A DNA stretch of 6,601 nucleotides from an uncultured Litorilinea sp. (GTDB lineage Bacteria; Chloroflexota; Anaerolineae; Caldilineales; Caldilineaceae): positions 1 through 6,601 of the forward strand of contig CAMPHP010000179.1 of NCBI GenBank assembly GCA_946885925.1, written 5' to 3'. Shown in pieces: positions 5,598 to 6,601 of the stretch (positions are counted from its first letter, which is position 1; each line of letters starts with the position of its first letter). The notes beneath the pieces were generated by a model. That model ran no database searches. It worked only from the letters and a program-made list of their open reading frames with translations, and was not told the origin of the DNA. A program made the position numbers and the translations under genes.

Positions 5598-6601
5598 ATG
5601 AGTCACCGGCAATTCGACAATCAGTTGGGCAGCATGGCCCCGCCTATGGCAGGGCTTTCGCGGCGTAAGGCACTCAAACTCTTGGTGCGTGGGGCTGTGG
5701 GCAGTCTGCTAGCGCAAGCAGCCCTAGAGGCTGCCCCTGTGCGCGGCCAGGATGTCTATCTGCCTTCGCTGCTCAACTCCACTGCGCCACCCCTGGTTGG
5801 CGAGGATGATCTGTGCATTGACGATGCGGACTGTCTATCTATTACGGCGCTAGATTTTGGTTGGTTTAGAACTCATCTCTTGGACGAGATTCTTCCCAAG
5901 TGGCTGCTAGCCGTCACCAATCAAGGACTTTTCTTGCCCCATTTTGATCGACAGTGGCGTCCACTTAATCGCAACTTTGGTACGCTGATCTCGCAATGCC
6001 GCTTGCTCTATAACTTCTCGCAGGGCTATGCGCTCACACAAGATCCACTCTATCGCGACGCGGTGGCAGGTGGAGCACAGTTTTTGCTAGATCACTTCCG
6101 CGATAGGCAGTATGGGGGCTGGTATTGGTCGTGTAATCTTGATGGCACGGTGCGAAACAAGGTCAAAGAGAGCTATGGTCACGCCTTTGTCATCTTTGGA
6201 TTGGCCCATGCCTACCAATGCACCGGCGACGCCGCATTGCAAGAGGCCATGCTGCAAACCTGGGACGTGGTGACCAGCCGCTTTCGCGATGCCTATGGTG
6301 GCTTTCACGGGCGCATGACACAAGATTTTAAGATCATGGGCAATACCAAGTCGCAAAACCCACTGATGCATATGTTTGAGGCATTGTTAGCGGCGGGGAC
6401 GGTGGGAGGGCAAGCACACTTGCTCCAGGAAGCACGCGATGTGGGTAACTTTGTCTTCAACAATTTAGTACGCAGAGGCGACCGTCGTCTGCCCGAACTT
6501 TACGATATGCAGTGGCAAGAACTTCCTGTACATGCCGATGGCAGCGGAGGACGGCTTGACATTGGTCACGCCTTTGAATGGGCTTACCTTGCTGCCTATG
6601 G
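5598..6601 (+). CDS. Tat-exported AGE-family (N-acylglucosamine 2-epimerase-like) protein, 3' truncated by window
   Basis: The frame is open for 334 codons to the window edge, with the C-terminus missing. Residues 21-27 (SRRKALK) followed by a hydrophobic stretch ending near AALEAAP form a twin-arginine signal, so the product should cross the membrane folded. A short linker follows (VYLPSLLN at 53-60, then Pro/Glu/Asp-rich), with Cys73 and Cys79 close together. From about residue 85 the sequence resembles the (alpha/alpha)6 barrel of AGE/cellobiose 2-epimerase proteins: NRNFGTLISQCRLLY (125-138), GGWYW (173-177), YGHAFVIFGLAHAY (193-206), NPLMHMFEALLA (254-265) and DIGHAFEWAYLAAY (321-334). 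His195, His258 and His324 sit where the family keeps conserved histidines. Full members are about 390-420 residues in the catalytic part, so roughly a third is beyond the window. Family members epimerise or isomerise sugars; the substrate here is unknown, and a lyase- or hydrolase-like relative with the same fold cannot be excluded. Confidence 0.85.
   Translation, partial: MSHRQFDNQLGSMAPPMAGLSRRKALKLLVRGAVGSLLAQAALEAAPVRGQDVYLPSLLNSTAPPLVGEDDLCIDDADCLSITALDFGWFRTHLLDEILPKWLLAVTNQGLFLPHFDRQWRPLNRNFGTLISQCRLLYNFSQGYALTQDPLYRDAVAGGAQFLLDHFRDRQYGGWYWSCNLDGTVRNKVKESYGHAFVIFGLAHAYQCTGDAALQEAMLQTWDVVTSRFRDAYGGFHGRMTQDFKIMGNTKSQNPLMHMFEALLAAGTVGGQAHLLQEARDVGNFVFNNLVRRGDRRLPELYDMQWQELPVHADGSGGRLDIGHAFEWAYLAAY

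Noticed and set aside
5318..5668. 116-codon plus-strand frame between the hydrolase and epimerase-like genes
   Set aside because: It overlaps the Shine-Dalgarno site and first codons of the epimerase-like gene in another frame, has low-complexity Pro/Ser/His composition and shows no motif.
6087..6371. 94-codon minus-strand frame
   Set aside because: It is antisense to the conserved AGE-like barrel motifs (YGHAF, NPLMHMFEA), so it is a shadow.

Overview
The window looks like bacterial chromosome of moderate GC, most likely from the phylum Chloroflexota. This is inferred from three things. There is a very large MalT-type STAND regulator whose C-terminus is a SARP/BTAD module rather than a LuxR helix-turn-helix. 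A Tat-exported protein carries a short 'VYLPSLLN' stretch just after its signal peptide, of a kind I associate with secreted Chloroflexota proteins. The carbohydrate-processing genes sit beside a large regulator. No marker gene confirms the taxonomy.

Layout. Positions 1-209 hold no convincing gene but contain a strong stem-loop (141-169), probably the terminator of the minus-strand gene. Positions 210-3494 (minus) encode a 1094-residue ATP-dependent transcriptional regulator. Positions 3495-3766 are a divergent intergenic region rich in regulatory-looking DNA: an exact 11-bp tandem repeat, a perfect 14-bp palindrome, a spaced 8-bp inverted repeat, a cluster of TTGCA words and a perfect TATAAT on the minus strand. 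Positions 3767-5314 (plus) are one continuous reading frame for a clan GH-A glycoside hydrolase, broken by a single in-frame TGA at 4502-4504 and carrying an internal 15-bp triplication. Positions 5315-5597 are a spacer with a promoter candidate. From 5598 to the window end (plus) runs the 5' part of a Tat-exported AGE-family (N-acylglucosamine 2-epimerase/cellobiose 2-epimerase-like) protein that continues past the window.

Working model (inference): the regulator senses a sugar or related ligand and controls both itself and the divergent locus through the shared intergenic region. The hydrolase would release sugars from a glycan and the epimerase-like protein would act on a sugar or oligosaccharide outside the membrane. 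The hydrolase may be inactive because of the TGA, which separates its presumed acid/base half from its presumed nucleophile half. The most interesting points are this interrupted frame, with a foldable stem right after the TGA, the SARP-like 11-bp repeats upstream of a SARP-type regulator, and the export signal on a family whose characterised members are cytoplasmic.
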